Assembly: GCA_028274465.1 (NCBI GenBank) | Contig: CM051458.1 | Location: forward strand, 34,732,692 to 34,796,691 | Reading direction: 5' to 3' | DNA length: 64,000 nt | Source: Plantago ovata | Lineage: Eukaryota > Streptophyta > Magnoliopsida > Lamiales > Plantaginaceae | Shown: positions 33,956 to 45,581 of the stretch, piece after piece | Numbering within the stretch: the stretch's first letter is position 1 | Layout of the letters: the number at the start of each line of letters is the position of its first letter | The notes under the pieces: generated by a model | The model's database searches: none | The model's input: the letters and a program-made list of their open reading frames with translations, nothing else | What the model was told of the DNA's origin: nothing | Program-made: the position numbers and the translations under genes

Positions 33956-36900
33956 TTATGCTGAAGCAATAGGGGATTTCTCTTTTGCCATCTGTTCAAA
34001 CAAGCTTCCATCATAAACAGCTCTAACGGTCTCTTTTTGCAACAAACCTTTCTCATCTTTGCCTAATATATATAAGAGTTCCCACTCTAAAATCCCAGCT
34101 ATCCTGCAAATATTTAATACATAAATGTTATAAATTTCTACAATATGCTGAGTTAAATTCATTAAAAAACTAAAACTAATCCTAAAAGGTTGTAACATAT
34201 AAATTGTACGTACCATCCTGTATAGTCCTTAGGCACCCTGTTTGATTTCATGAATGCATTTAACTCATTTGATGTCAAGGCATTTGGAGTTGTATTCGCA
34301 TGCTTTTGAAAGATCTTCTCGAACTCCGATTCCACAAACCTTCAAATTTCAATTTTATACATATAAGAAGAAATAGGATGATAATAACTAGATTTATGAG
34401 TAAATATGAACCCATTAATGGGCATGGGTGATATTAGGGGGGGATGAGCTTTGGTTAAGAGTCATTGATTCCAAATATGGAGATTGGAGGAAAAATGTTG
34501 ATCGTGTGCTAGGAGGCAAGAAAGCGTCTAATGGTTGGTCGGATTGGTTGAGAAATATCATTTTATCAGTGGGTGTGAGTGATCAGTTTCGACAAGGGTG
34601 TAGGAAGGAGATAGATGATGGGAAAGGAACTTTATTTTGGGAGGATAGTGGGGGGTGGGGGGAGAAGTCTTTGAGAGAGTTGTTCTCAAGACTTTTTTCT
34701 TAGGAAAATAAGAAAGATTGTACGGTATAGGAAAGACTGAAATGTGTTAGAGGGAGAGGCCAGTCTTGTGGTGATTGGGGATGAGAGTTTTTCCAATGGG
34801 AAAGGGAGGAAACAAGAGATCTTTCAATTGTGGGTGGAAGGAATCTCGTTACGAGAGGGTTCAAACGATCGTTGGTGTTGGGGAAAAGGGAACGGCGGTG
34901 ACTAGTTCACTAAGGAGGCTTACCGGTTACTCAATGACCATGTGGGATTCTTTAGGTAGCAAATTGGGCAAATGAGATTTAGTCGAAATTCACGCCCTTA
35001 AAGGTCAATGCATTTATTTGGAAAGCTCTCCAAAATAGAATACCAACAAAAGTGAACTTGAGAAAGAGAGGGGTGTTCGTAAGTGAAACATAGTTCTTTT
35101 GTAAGTGGTGTGGAAAAAAAGAAGAGAATACATGACATATTTTAAGGGGTTGTGAGTTTTCCAAGAAGGTGTGGGATATTGTCATGGATTGGATTCAAGT
35201 AGTGAATTAAGGCACAACCTTAAGTGCTCGCCTTGAGACCCATGTGAGAAATGCTTATAGGGGAAGAAAGGGCGCTTGTCAATTGTTTTGGCATGGAGTT
35301 CTTTGGAATTTATGGTTGGCGAGGAATTCCTTCTTGTATAAGGATGAGGTTGCATCGCCTTGGCAAGTAGAGGAAAAGATAAAATTGATGTGTTGGAATT
35401 GGCTCGGGGAGGGGGAGGGGGAGAATTGAGTGATTTTAGCTATCTGATCTCGTGGTTTTTGGAATCAATGTTTGAATCTTGGAAGGTGGAGTGTTTGAGT
35501 GGGAGGTTAGGTGTTTTTAGACAGTATAACCTAGAATAGATGTATTGGTGTGCGAGCATTTTTTATACTCCTTTTTTATCTAATAAATTTTTTGCCATTT
35601 AAAAAAAACGAAAATTGAAACCATTAATGACGAAAAGCTTAGATATAATGAATGGACGAATATACCCTCCATTTGTGTCATAAACACTAGAGTCACTAGT
35701 ATGCTGGCCATGCAGATGTTTTTCACCACAATTGGGAATCGGGGAGGGAGAGAATTGTGAGATTTTATCTATGTGATCTCGTGGTTTTTGGAATCAATGT
35801 TTGAATATTGGAAGGTGGAGTGCTTGAGTGGGAGGTTAGGGGTTTTTAGACAGTTTAGCCTAGAATGGATGTATTGGTGTGCGATCATTTTTTAGGGTCC
35901 TTTTTTATCTAATAATTTTTTTTTCCGTTTAAAACAAAAAAGAAAATTGAAACCATTAATGAAGAAAAGCTTAGATATAATGAATGGACGTATATACCCT
36001 CCATTTGTGTCATAAACACCAGAGTCACTAGTATGCTTGGCCATGCGGATGTTTTTCACCATAATTGGGAATGTGGGATCAAAGGGTTCACCCTACAGTC
36101 CACACACAAAATGACAATTGTCATTATTAAATCCTGTAACCAATTCTACAATCAAATATATCAAAATCTAAATTCATGATCATTTTTTATGTGCCTTTAG
36201 TTCTATACATTACCTAGATCGATCTGGTATCATCGTAGAAATCCATGTTTATACGTATGAGTCATTACGTATACTATGATTATAAACAACGTATTGGTCT
36301 AATTATTTGACCAATATGAAAAAGAAATGAAAATTTTCTATCAATGCGGGAAGGAAGCTGGTTTAATTTGGTAATGCACACATTGCGATAATCTTATTTT
36401 CAGGGGTAGACCTAGGGGCCGGCGGGGACGTGAGGACGTCCGCCTCCCTCCCAAAATTTTGAGAAAAATATTTATATGTAGTATTATGATTTTTGAAGTT
36501 TTTTATAGGTAAAATTTATAATTTTAAAAAGAATTCATACATATATACTCCCCCACCTTAAATCCTAAGTTCGTCCCTGCTTATTATTAAGAAAAACGGT
36601 AACACTATATACTACAACAAATTAAAAAATCACGTGGAATTTTTTCCATTTCATTTTTTTATTTTTTTTGAAACGACAAATATTACAAGTACTCCTACCC
36701 CTACTTCTATAGACATATCCTACACCACCTTATACCTCCATACCTAAACGGCTAACCCCATTAGCTCTCCTCCAAGGATCAGACCTTGCACCTCTACCTT
36801 TACCGCTCCAGTTCCCTTCTACTGCACCACCTCATAGTGATTACTAGAAGGTGATTACTGATTACTACTTCCAAAACAAAGAGTAAATAAAACGAAAAGA

Positions 36901-37701
36901 AGAAAATAAAGAAAAGCGTAGAGCAAGGGAAATTACAGGTCGTGTCTTGCTACTGAAACCTAGGTGGATTGTAACACCTGCAGCAGTAGATATTGTTATC
37001 CCAAAACCAACTGTCCGAAAACCTACACAAAAATATTATGGAGTCTATGTTATTTTGGTAAAGAGTATTAACTTCAATTTATATTAGATTTGCTTAATTC
37101 CTCACTCTAATTCAAATCATTTCAGTTCAAGATCATTTTAATTTTGTACTATTCAAACAAATATATATATACAACATATATATGTAGCTTCATTCACATA
37201 AGTCGATTTACCCGTTCGCAACCTAAAGGCATCTGCGGTGGTTCCTTCTGAAAATCATGGTCTCTTAGTCTTAAAATTTCACCATTCTAATTAATTACAC
37301 GCGTATAATGAAAACATGATATTAATATATTCTGGAAAAAGAAAAAAGATCTATAGGATACTTCTACATTTGAATGTTTCAGAGGGATAAATTATGCCAT
37401 CGTTGTTAAGATCGAAGAACATAACATGCTTCTGAAGAACACTCACTGCTTCGTTTTGCTTACCTGCACGCATGCATAAATCAAACTAGATAAATATATA
37501 TATCAAGATGTACAAATGATGAAAATTACTAATGAAATTAACTTGATGAAAAGGATTAATGAAGAATATGGATTTGCCTTGTAAAAGATTTGTGATGGTT
37601 AATGAAGAATCGAATTCTCTTGGATTTGCGTTTAGCTTTGAGACAATGAAGAGGCTGAAAACAACAAACAAAGAAGACCAAATTTGTGCTTGAAAATTCA
37701 T
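33956..37701 (-). CDS. Caleosin / peroxygenase family protein, six exons
   Basis: Exons on the minus strand: 37,701-37,530, 37,463-37,368, 37,022-36,937, 36,092-35,998, 34,339-34,214 and 34,103-33,956. All introns are GT-AG, phases agree, and the exons sum to 723 nt (240 aa plus TAA). The protein has an N-terminal hydrophobic stretch (residues 7-21), QKHVMFFD, an EF-hand loop [12 protein letters not shown] (75-86), a membrane-anchor segment ([17 protein letters not shown]) with a proline-rich turn, [20 protein letters not shown], and a C-terminal [20 protein letters not shown]. Caleosins are calcium-binding haem peroxygenases of lipid droplets or ER. The conserved His70 and His138, reported as haem ligands in Arabidopsis peroxygenase 1, are present. 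The likely N-terminal signal anchor suggests the ER-type subgroup. It is the only host gene found, and expression is unknown. Confidence 0.9.
34428..35608 (+). pseudogene. 5'-truncated LINE (L1 ORF2 end) in caleosin intron 4
   Basis: Plus-strand frames carry L1 ORF2 C-terminal sequence: [14 protein letters not shown] and [20 protein letters not shown] (34,440-34,650), zf-RVT-like [18 protein letters not shown] and FFCKWCGKK (near 35,000-35,130), and [20 protein letters not shown] (near 35,290). Frameshifts separate them. A short poly-A (about 35,600-35,608) ends it. It is antisense to the host gene and lies wholly in the intron. Confidence 0.8.
35405..36070. repeat. Tandem duplication, about 333 bp, LINE end plus exon 4
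   Basis: 35,405-35,737 and 35,738-36,070 are near-identical direct repeats; marker ATTGAAACCATT is at 35,613 and 35,946. Each unit holds the LINE 3' end and part of caleosin exon 4. The unit nearer the 3' end of the gene lacks the exon's acceptor and has a one-base deletion, so only the 35,998-36,092 exon is usable. The junction AATCGGGGAGGG joins exon sequence to LINE sequence. Confidence 0.85.
36401..36579. mobile_element. hAT-type MITE in caleosin intron 3
   Basis: The ends CAGGGGTAGACCTAGG and (reverse complement) CAGGGACGAACTTAGG form an imperfect inverted repeat. Flanks CTTATTTT and CTTATTAT form an 8-bp duplication with one mismatch. Length is 179 bp with no ORF. Confidence 0.78.
36650..36862 (-). 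mobile_element. Possible tRNA-derived SINE in caleosin intron 3
   Basis: On the minus strand, an A-box-like GTGGTGCAGTAGAAGG and a B-box-like GGTCTGATCCTTGG lie about 45 bases apart, followed by about 120 bases and an A-rich tail (AAAAAAAATAAAAAAA). This is the layout of a plant SINE. No clear target duplication is seen, so the call is tentative. Confidence 0.35.
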
Positions 37702-37740
37702 GATTTAATTTGAGTTGTGATTTGCTTGATTTACATGTGT

Positions 37741-37752
37741 GTATTTATATAG
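37741..37752 (-). promoter_or_regulatory. TATA box of the caleosin gene
   Basis: CTATATAAATAC on the minus strand lies 40 bases upstream of the ATG at 37,701, implying a very short 5' leader. Confidence 0.55.
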
Positions 37753-38208
37753 AAAAAATTAATTGGAAATTGGTATTAGCATTACTTTTTAAAAAGGAAA
37801 TATCATTAGTTACGTGTATATCTTGTTCATTTTAAGAAGAAGAAAATGGTGGATTGGGTAAATATTAGAGAGGCTGCCTAACATGTTACACATTCTATTT
37901 TAGCTTTTTCATATACTCTCTGTTCATTTCATCTAAATTCAATTCAATTTCATTAAATTTCAGTTTAGTACATATATAAGTTAATTTCAGTAAACTCCAT
38001 TAAATTCATTTCATATCAAACTAACTTATTTGGCTAGTGATATAGTCAGAGCCTAATGTCAGAGCAATTACATTTTATAAACAATAATCATTTCTAACAG
38101 TGCACAAATTTTAATGAACCATTTGAGCTTCCTCATAGACATATATGAACAAAACAATATGTCCCACGTGAATTTAACCTCTTTATTAAAGAGAAGGTAG
38201 GTATATGT
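37753..38208. other. Caleosin upstream region
   Basis: AT-rich, with no ORF or repeat recognised. It is the likely promoter region of the minus-strand caleosin gene. Confidence 0.4.
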
Positions 38209-38951
38209 AGACCCGGTAAACGGGCTGATTGGATTGGATTCGAATTGGATTTTTTTGATCGGATGATTTCGGGTGAGTGAATTTGTTTCGTGTGATTTCG
38301 GATCGGGTTGGGTAGGATTCGGATGTGTTCGGATTTCTGGTTGTTATCGGATTCTGGTGTTATTCGGATTACAAATTTCAAAACATTTGGGTTCGGGTCA
38401 ATTTCGGATCGGGCCAGATCGGATTCAGTGTCGATTGAATATTTAAACACAAAATTATTTTTATAATGAAAAAATTATGAAATATTACAACTTCAAAATC
38501 TTAATTATAAGTTAGTTATATATACTCCTCTGTCCCGCTCATTTTTTTTACGTATTCCTTTTTGGGTCGTTCCAATCAATTCTTTACGTTTCCGTTTTTT
38601 GGAAGCTCCCCCACATATCATTTATATTACTTTAATTAATCATTTTCCCCACCTTCACACTTTACTTTAATCCTTTTCTCCACCATATGCCATTTATATA
38701 TTGGCCCACATTCCATTCTATATTAATAAATCACTATCAAATAAAACCACTCATTAAAAGCCGTGCAAAAAACAACGTAGGCTTCTCATCGGGACGGAAG
38801 GAGTAAAATATATTTCAAATGAAAATAATTATGTATTCCCTTTAAATGTAATTCGTATCATTTCGGATTGAAAAAGTTTGTGTGACATTGAATTCGGGGG
38901 GCGTATTTCGGATCGGGTCGGGTTTCAGATTGTTTTGACGTACCCGGTCTA
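38209..38951. mobile_element. TIR element rich in TCGGATCGGG, with nested MITE
   Basis: Ends TAGACCCGGTA and (reverse complement) TAGACCGGGTA form a short inverted repeat. Flanks GGTATATGT and GATATATGT match in eight of nine positions, suggesting a Mutator- or hAT-type duplication. Both ends are filled with variants of TCGGATCGGGT. A Stowaway MITE splits the middle. There is no coding capacity. Confidence 0.6.
38525..38803. mobile_element. Stowaway-type MITE (Tc1/mariner)
   Basis: It is 279 bp with ends CTCCTCTGTCCCG and CGGGACGGAAGGAG, flanked by TA on both sides. Stowaway MITEs have such CTCCCTCCGTCCC termini and TA duplications. Confidence 0.88.
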
Positions 38952-39739
38952 GATATATGTAGAGAAGTCAGTAGACCGCAAGTACATGCAAATATTCAAT
39001 AATTAAAGTATTTTAGTATGAATTACGAGAATTTTGATTTGAAAATGCAATTTGACAAGAAGATAAATTTGGTCTCTGAGATTCACCGTGCGGAGTCGGG
39101 TTTCATTGTTTCAAGAGCACACGTCATTATAGCTACAGAAGAGTAGAAATGCATTTGACACGACACTGACACAGGGGTGATGCATGCATCCTTGGAGAAG
39201 TAGCGTTAAGCCGTTAACTATCAAAAGAGCCCTTCGAATTTTCTTCTATCGCTTGTGATGTTTAGCTTTACTTAAAATGACATTGCTTCTGTCATTTTTT
39301 ATTATTACTCTATCAACCTTTCCTTTTATTTTAGATCCTTATTATTATTAGACGGTACACGTTTTGCATTTTATGCATAAGAGGATATTATAGTTACTTA
39401 CCCCATATTGGTAGGTAGAACTTAGAAGCAAGTTTTAATTACATGATTATCATATCATGAATAATTGTTATTTGTATGAAGCAAGCGAAAACGTAAATAA
39501 TACAGAAACAGTTTGGAGGTAAAGAGACATTCACACGCACAAGGACTTAGTGTAGGCTATGTTATGACCCGAATGACGTAATAAATACGTACATAAAAAT
39601 TATATAGTGTTTTAATTAAAATAATCCTTCATTTTTTTAATAAGTCCTAAATGGTAAAAATACACAATTTAATGAATAATGTTAAAGAATTTATTTGTAT
39701 TGGGTATTTAATTGTAAGTGGGTATGGTGCATCTAACAA

Positions 39740-39903
39740 GATTCATTGGGGGCTAGGCAAAAGTTGTGTGGAAGTAAGCAGGATGGAGCTATGGGGTTTA
39801 GGGACCTTAAGAATTTTAATGTGGTCCTTTTTGGAAAACAGATTTGGTGTATGATTCATTTTCCAGATTCGCTTTTAAGTAGAATTATGAAAGCTAAATT
39901 GTA
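39740..39903 (+). pseudogene. Short L1 LINE ORF2 fragment
   Basis: The frame gives GSKQDGAMGFRDLKNFNVVL, FGKQIWCMIHFPDSLLSRIM and KAKL, matching the L1 ORF2 stretch GGMGFRDLEAFNLALLAKQ before zf-RVT. Both ends are truncated. Confidence 0.72.
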
Positions 39904-40480
39904 ACGGTACCGATTTTAAAATAATTTTTTTTCTCAGAAACTAAAGAAATTTTAGAATCTGAAAGCAACGGTAGTCAATAAATGCAGAATAACAAACTTG
40001 GCGCCACAACGCTTACAAAATCAAAAGAGTAACGGTTCAACAGTAACGAAAATAATTCAAAATAACCAACCTAACGGACGGTGAAGAATTTAAATAGTTT
40101 TTCTTCTTATTTCGAAAGAACAATGTAACACCCAATCCCAACTCTTAGTCGCTGGACGCCTAGTCTTGTTTGCCTTCAAAAGAATCTACAAGGAAGGTAT
40201 TTTGAAAACAGAAAGAGTGTGAGATAAAGGATCTCAGTGAGTTTCGAATTTTTAACAGACAAAAAGATTAACAGTTTTTCAAAGAAAGCGTAACACATAC
40301 GACAACAGAACAGAGAAGACAGACAAATAACAGAACAGAGGAGATTTCGTTGGTGCAGCCCGCCTTATTGCTCCTACTCCCAGATTGCCCTGGTAACTCC
40401 CTCCAGAGATGGCCTTCTCTAGACAGACAGAGCCACGTGTACTTTGGGGAAACAGATCCTACGACCCTAATAGACCTCAG
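39904..40480. other. Intergenic, nothing firm
   Basis: TGTAACACCCAATCC at about 40,124 looks like an LTR start, but no partner LTR or termini were found. Confidence 0.35.
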
Positions 40481-42043
40481 TGTTGGTCCCTTTAGACAAC
40501 AAGTAGAGACTAGAGGGGGGGGGGGGTGAATAGTCTCTAAAACGTTTTTCGTCGTCTAAAACTTTCTCAGCAAGATGCTTTTACTTTACAGTAAAGAGCT
40601 TATGCTGATACTTAATACAAATTTCTCAGCAAGGTACTTAATACTTGTTCAGTAGTAAGCTTTGCTAATACTTAAATAATCAGAGAACGTAAGTCTTTTG
40701 AAGTTAAGTGCTTTTGTTAAAACAACAACTCAGCATGTTCAGCAAAACAAATATAAACCAAGTCTGCTGAGTGAAAGCTTTTTGAGAGAATTTGCAGTAA
40801 CTAAAATAAAGTTTTGCTGAAATGTAAATGCAGTAAGTAAATCACACAAACACTTCATAGTGGTATCTGAGGGTGGCATAATCCCTCAACTAGTCCACTT
40901 TGTCCTTACTAGGACTGAATTCACTAAGATAGATAGATGATGAGGTTCCTTACAACACCTAATCTACTAGAATTCCAGAAACAAAAGCGCCCTTGCTTTG
41001 TTTCAAACCTATCCAGAGAACTAAAACCTTGTTCTCCACCAAACTTGGGACACTTATCATCAAATCCTTGCTTGATTAGTTCCCCCTGAATTCAATGCCT
41101 GTAAAAGGGTGTTTTATCAGTTAGAGAGGTTTTGGGTGAAGATCACAATGAGATTAACTTTTCAGCTAATACCACGTAATCTTAAGAAACTCAACTGAAT
41201 AACTTTTCAGTTATAAGTATATTGTTTCTGGGTGTCATGACTATTTCTTTTTCAGAAGAAAGAACTCTTAACCAATTTATTAGCCAGAGTTCTACTTCTT
41301 TACAAGTATCTTTTGTTTCAACTTTAAGTCTTGGGTCGGATCTTTAAACAGTAGTGAGCTTAAGAAAGATGTGAGTTTGAAAGCACAAGTGAGTGTAAGA
41401 TCACGTTGTTGACACACTTTCTTTCACTGCCTAAGCGTCTCTATTTATAGTGATTTCTTGGTACCGTTTGAATTTTAAAATTCTAAGCCGGAGCCAAAAA
41501 AATGTCACTATCTTGCTACGAAGGTACTGTCAGCAGCGTGTTCAACTTTTTCAGAACGACATGCTTTTCATTTAATGCTCTTTGACCTTTTTCAACGTTT
41601 GAAACTTGGAGCACAAATGTAAGTACTACTTCAGCAAGTAAGGTCGCATGTAGTTACTTTAGTACGTTATATCAGCTCAGCTGACTCAAGTTTTACACTT
41701 GTGTTTTCTGCTTTGCTGAAATCTGTACTTTAGTTAACTTTACTCTGTGCCTTATATAGATACCAAATCTTACCAAACTTCAAGTCTTCTTGTCTTCAAA
41801 TCTTCAAGTCTTCAAGTATTCTGAGTGGTTCTTATACTTCAATAGATTGTTTCAGGAAACAACGTACATCATCAGCAAGCAAAAGAACCTGTCTAGTAAC
41901 TATACTAAGTCTTCAGCAAATGTTCCTCTTTTACAATGTCCTTTAAAAATTCTAATTTCCTATGGACCTTAAGAGTACTAATCACTGGACTGTTCTTAAT
42001 TTAGCATGGTAATCTGTTCATCAAAATTACAACTTTTCTAACA
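40481..42043 (-). repeat. C-2 3' LTR
   Basis: On the minus strand it runs from TGTTAGAAAAGTTG (42,043) to GGGACCAACA (40,481). The TATA box is at 41,441-41,450. A run of 12 G at 40,515-40,526 lies close to the LTR end; C-3 has 15 G at the matching place. Confidence 0.88.
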
Positions 42044-42060
42044 AATTACCCCCTTTTTGA
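42044..42060 (-). other. Polypurine tract of C-2
   Basis: TCAAAAAGGGGGTAATT on the minus strand adjoins the LTR start. C-3 has a similar tract at 51,159-51,176. Confidence 0.85.
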
Positions 42061-45000
42061 TGACATCAATCCATGGCTAAATTAATTGTTACCCTTTTAG
42101 AGGTTCCTGATGTTGAATAAATCAGTTGATTAATGCAAATAAACTTGAATAATAACACAATAAGCATAAGTAATTTGCATAATTAAGAACCAATAATAGT
42201 CATCAAAAGTTGATTGTTGATAGTTATCTTTCAGCATTAAGTTTTACAAGAAAGAACATAGATAACTATTACAATCAAAACACAAGGAAAGCTTTTAAAG
42301 AATCTCTAAGCTTGTCCAGCAGAGGATTCTCTGAGAATATCTTTCACACTCTTCATACCAAGGGTAGTAAATTCAACGCAGTCCTTCTCGTAATCTTCAA
42401 GAAGTTTGCGGACTTCGAGTTGAATTATTCTTGCGTTCTTACCGGCAGTATAGTGATGAGTTTCACCATTCAGATCTTTGTGGTGTACTACCAATAAGTG
42501 CATACCCCAATTGCTAGCATGTAAGAGCTGAGTGTCAGAAATTCCCTTGTTGGCATGAATCTTCCTTAACCAACGGTGGTCTTCATCTTGATCCTTTGCA
42601 GTAAGATAAAAATATTCATAAGGAATCAAGTGAAGTTTCTTTTTGTACTTGTTGGTTATAGGGTAATTGTAGTAAGAAACATCCATGTTCTTGATGAAGT
42701 CAGGCTCTTGTCTTAACTTCTTGCTGATGGAGTTTCTTCTTACCAAGATTTCAGTATTCAACCATCTTGAAGAAATGTTCCTTGGGTAGGGAGGAGGATC
42801 CCTTTCTTTCTTTGCAACTTTAAGATCAATCAAAGTATAAAGCTGATTCAGCACAGCAGTTGGAAAGAAATCATTTGCTAGTAGGTCTTCCATCTTGAGA
42901 ATCCAGCAACCTTTGAGGTTTCTAACCACATTTTGAGTGGTTTCCTCGTTGCTAGTCTTAGTATATCCAATGCCAGTACCTACTGCAATGTCAGAAAGCC
43001 TTCTTTCTTCTTCTCTTTGTCTTCTTCTTTTTGACTTAGCATTTCCTTGATCCTTTGCTGAGGATCTGGAGTCAGAAGAGAAGTGCTTAGACTGTCCAGA
43101 AGGAGTCAAAGCAGTGATAGGCTTAATATTGAGCACTTTGGTCAAAGGCAACTCATCATCATCATTGTCAGTTTCGTACATGATGTGAGCTTCTCCATAA
43201 GTTTCAGAAGTGTCAGCAAGTAGTTCTCATCTTCTTTGCTGCAGGTCCTGAACTTCTCTCAATTTAAGTCTCAGATCTTTTCTGAGATCTGGTTGATACT
43301 TTTTCAGCATCAAGTGGAGGATTTGTCAATTTCAACACCCGGGGAGGAGAAGTAGGAAGTAAATCCTTTTTACCCATTGTTTGTCACCAAAGACTTGGGT
43401 AGAAAAGTACTCATTACAAAAGTCTGTAAGAGTCTTTAGCCCATTAAAGTTCAAGATCAGATCTTGCTGACCTTTGTTAAGTGTGGACATAGTGTGTCTC
43501 ACTTCATCCATATCTCTAGTCAATCTTTCAATGATGGCATCTTTTTCTTCAAGGTCCTTTTGTGCCTTTTTTGAGTGCCTTTTTAGCAACTCTCATTGTT
43601 TGGACTGAATATGCATCATTGGTTTTGTGTTGTGTATTTACATCAGCCTGAGCCAAAGTAAGACTTGTTGTCCTTGTTAGCAGGACCTTCAAGATCTTTT
43701 CAATGTTTAATGGCTCTTCAGCAAGTAGTGTTGCATCCTCATCAGTGCATTGTTTGTGAACTTGTAGTAGTGCATTAATCCTTGGTGTAACACTGTCCAC
43801 ATCTGGAAATGGACAAGTGAGTGAGCAACTAAATGAGCCTTTAATTCAGTGGCGAACTGATCTTCAGCATGTGCAGTTTCATGCGTTTCATGGTCATCGT
43901 CTGAAGATTCAGTATGATGGAGTGAATTAGGAGTTTCAGCATGAGCCACTACATTAGTTTCAGTAGGGTCAGCTAGTTTATCAACAAGCTTATCTCCAGC
44001 ATTGTCTCCATCATAATCAGAGAAATCAGATGAACTGTCAACATCATCTTCCATGCATGCTAGCTTTTCTCTGTCAGCCGTTTCTTGTTGTTGTTCTGAA
44101 TGAGTGGTTGTTGAATGCAACGCTTACGACTCATCAACTGGAGTTTCACCAGTAGTAGGAGGTGGAAGTGAAGTTTGTTCGACATCTTTTATGCCAGAAG
44201 ACTGAGCAATCTCAAAGTGTTGAGTCTCTGGAACATTTATCATTAGGTTGTTCTGAATAGCCTTTCTGAGATCTTCAGCTTCCTCCTTATCAAGGTTTTC
44301 CATAGTAACCTTGATCATATCTTGTGCAGCTATTTCATCATCAACAAGCTTCTTTTTGCCTTTGGCAATTTCAGCAAGCTTCTGGGCAGTGTCAACATCA
44401 ACAACTTCTTTAGTTGTTGGCTTTCCAGTATTCACTACAACTTGTTCAGCTGTAGGAATTTCAAGTGTCTCAACAGCAGTATCAGCTGTTGGTTTCTCAG
44501 TAGCAGTGGGAGTGGATTATTTAGGGTTACTGGGAGTTGGTTGCTCAACATCATGCTTTTCAGCATGTGCTTGATCAGGCAGTTCTTGAGCTTTAGTTAT
44601 CTCTTCACCAGCACCAGGACTAGGACCTTGGGTATCATCATCGTCGTCCTTTGAGTCCTTAGAATCATCAGGATCATTCTCGCCACTGGAGTCCTCATCC
44701 TTTTCTTTTTCTTCATCATTTCCCTCATCTTCAGTAAGGATGACTATAGGAATAGATTTGTAAAAAGTTGTACTAGTTACTTCCTTCTCTTAAGTGATTA
44801 CTTCTGGATCAGCTACTGCAGGAACAAAGTTGTTCTTCAGAAGTTCAGCTTGGTCATTGAGACTAGCTTCTTTGAACTTTTTCTTGAGCATCTTGCTGAC
44901 GGTATCGAGTAGTTTGCTATCCATTTGCTCAGCAAAGGTAACATGATCCATTGGCATCACGGAATAAATGAAAGCTTCCAGATTAAGCAATGATTGTTTC

Positions 45001-45182
45001 TTCTTGTCACTGATGAGAAGAGGGAAGAGTTCAGAAAAGTCCATAGATCTGTACTTTTGCCAGGTGCTGAAAGATTTCACAACCTTGGACAAAGTAGTCT
45101 TTTTGAACTGTTTGTACATGTATGCTGAACTTTCTTGAGGAGAGAGAATCTATAGATCAGGCAGAGATTTCTCCAAATGAGC

Positions 45183-45263
45183 CTGTAAGGGATTATGTTT
45201 ATTATTAGTACAGGTTTGCAAATTGATTATAGATTTAGAGTCTTTAAATGATAAATGAGCTAC
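45183..45263 (-). other. Putative spliceosomal intron 3 of C-2 post-pol ORF
   Basis: It is 81 nt: donor CAGCAG|GTAGCTC, acceptor CTTACAG|GCTCAT, phase 0. It contains in-frame stops; removing it keeps the frame between PASSQQ and AHLEKSL. Confidence 0.68.
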
Positions 45264-45359
45264 CTGCTGAGAAGAAGCAGGCTCATTTTGCACAATTGGT
45301 TGTGCTGTTTCTATAATCATTTCTTCACGACCTTGAGTAGCATCCTGATTTGCAAGTCC

Positions 45360-45431
45360 CTATAAAAACAACACATGAGATACAATTACTAAGTTATGAA
45401 ACTTAGTTAATTTATAAAAAACAAGTTCTAC
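45360..45431 (-). other. Putative spliceosomal intron 2 of C-2 post-pol ORF
   Basis: It is 72 nt: donor CAGCAG|GTAGAAC, acceptor TTTATAG|GGACTT, phase 0. The exons on either side are 75 and 96 nt, both multiples of three, ending IPLVQQ and starting GLANQDA. Confidence 0.68.
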
Positions 45432-45506
45432 CTGCTGAACAAGAGGAATTGGTTCTGATACAAAAACTTCAGCATGCTTCTTGCTTATATCCATCTCTTG
45501 AGAAGT

Positions 45507-45581
45507 CTGAAAAGAATTTGAGTTAGCTAAAGACAATAAATCAAAAGATAATGACAAGGACAGATTATTTGAATCAACTAC
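45507..45581 (-). other. Putative spliceosomal intron 1 of C-2 post-pol ORF
   Basis: It is 75 nt: donor CAGCAG|GTAGTTG, acceptor TTTTCAG|ACTTCT, phase 0, T-rich before the acceptor. It joins TTIEPQQ to TSQEMDIS. Confidence 0.68.

Noticed and set aside
33956..34216. 86-codon stand-alone hypothetical protein
   Set aside because: Only its C-terminal half is coding: it is exon 6 of the caleosin gene read back into intron 5.
39559..40140. LTR-like starts TGTTATGACCCG and TGTAACACCC
   Set aside because: No matching second LTR, terminal CA or target duplication could be found nearby.
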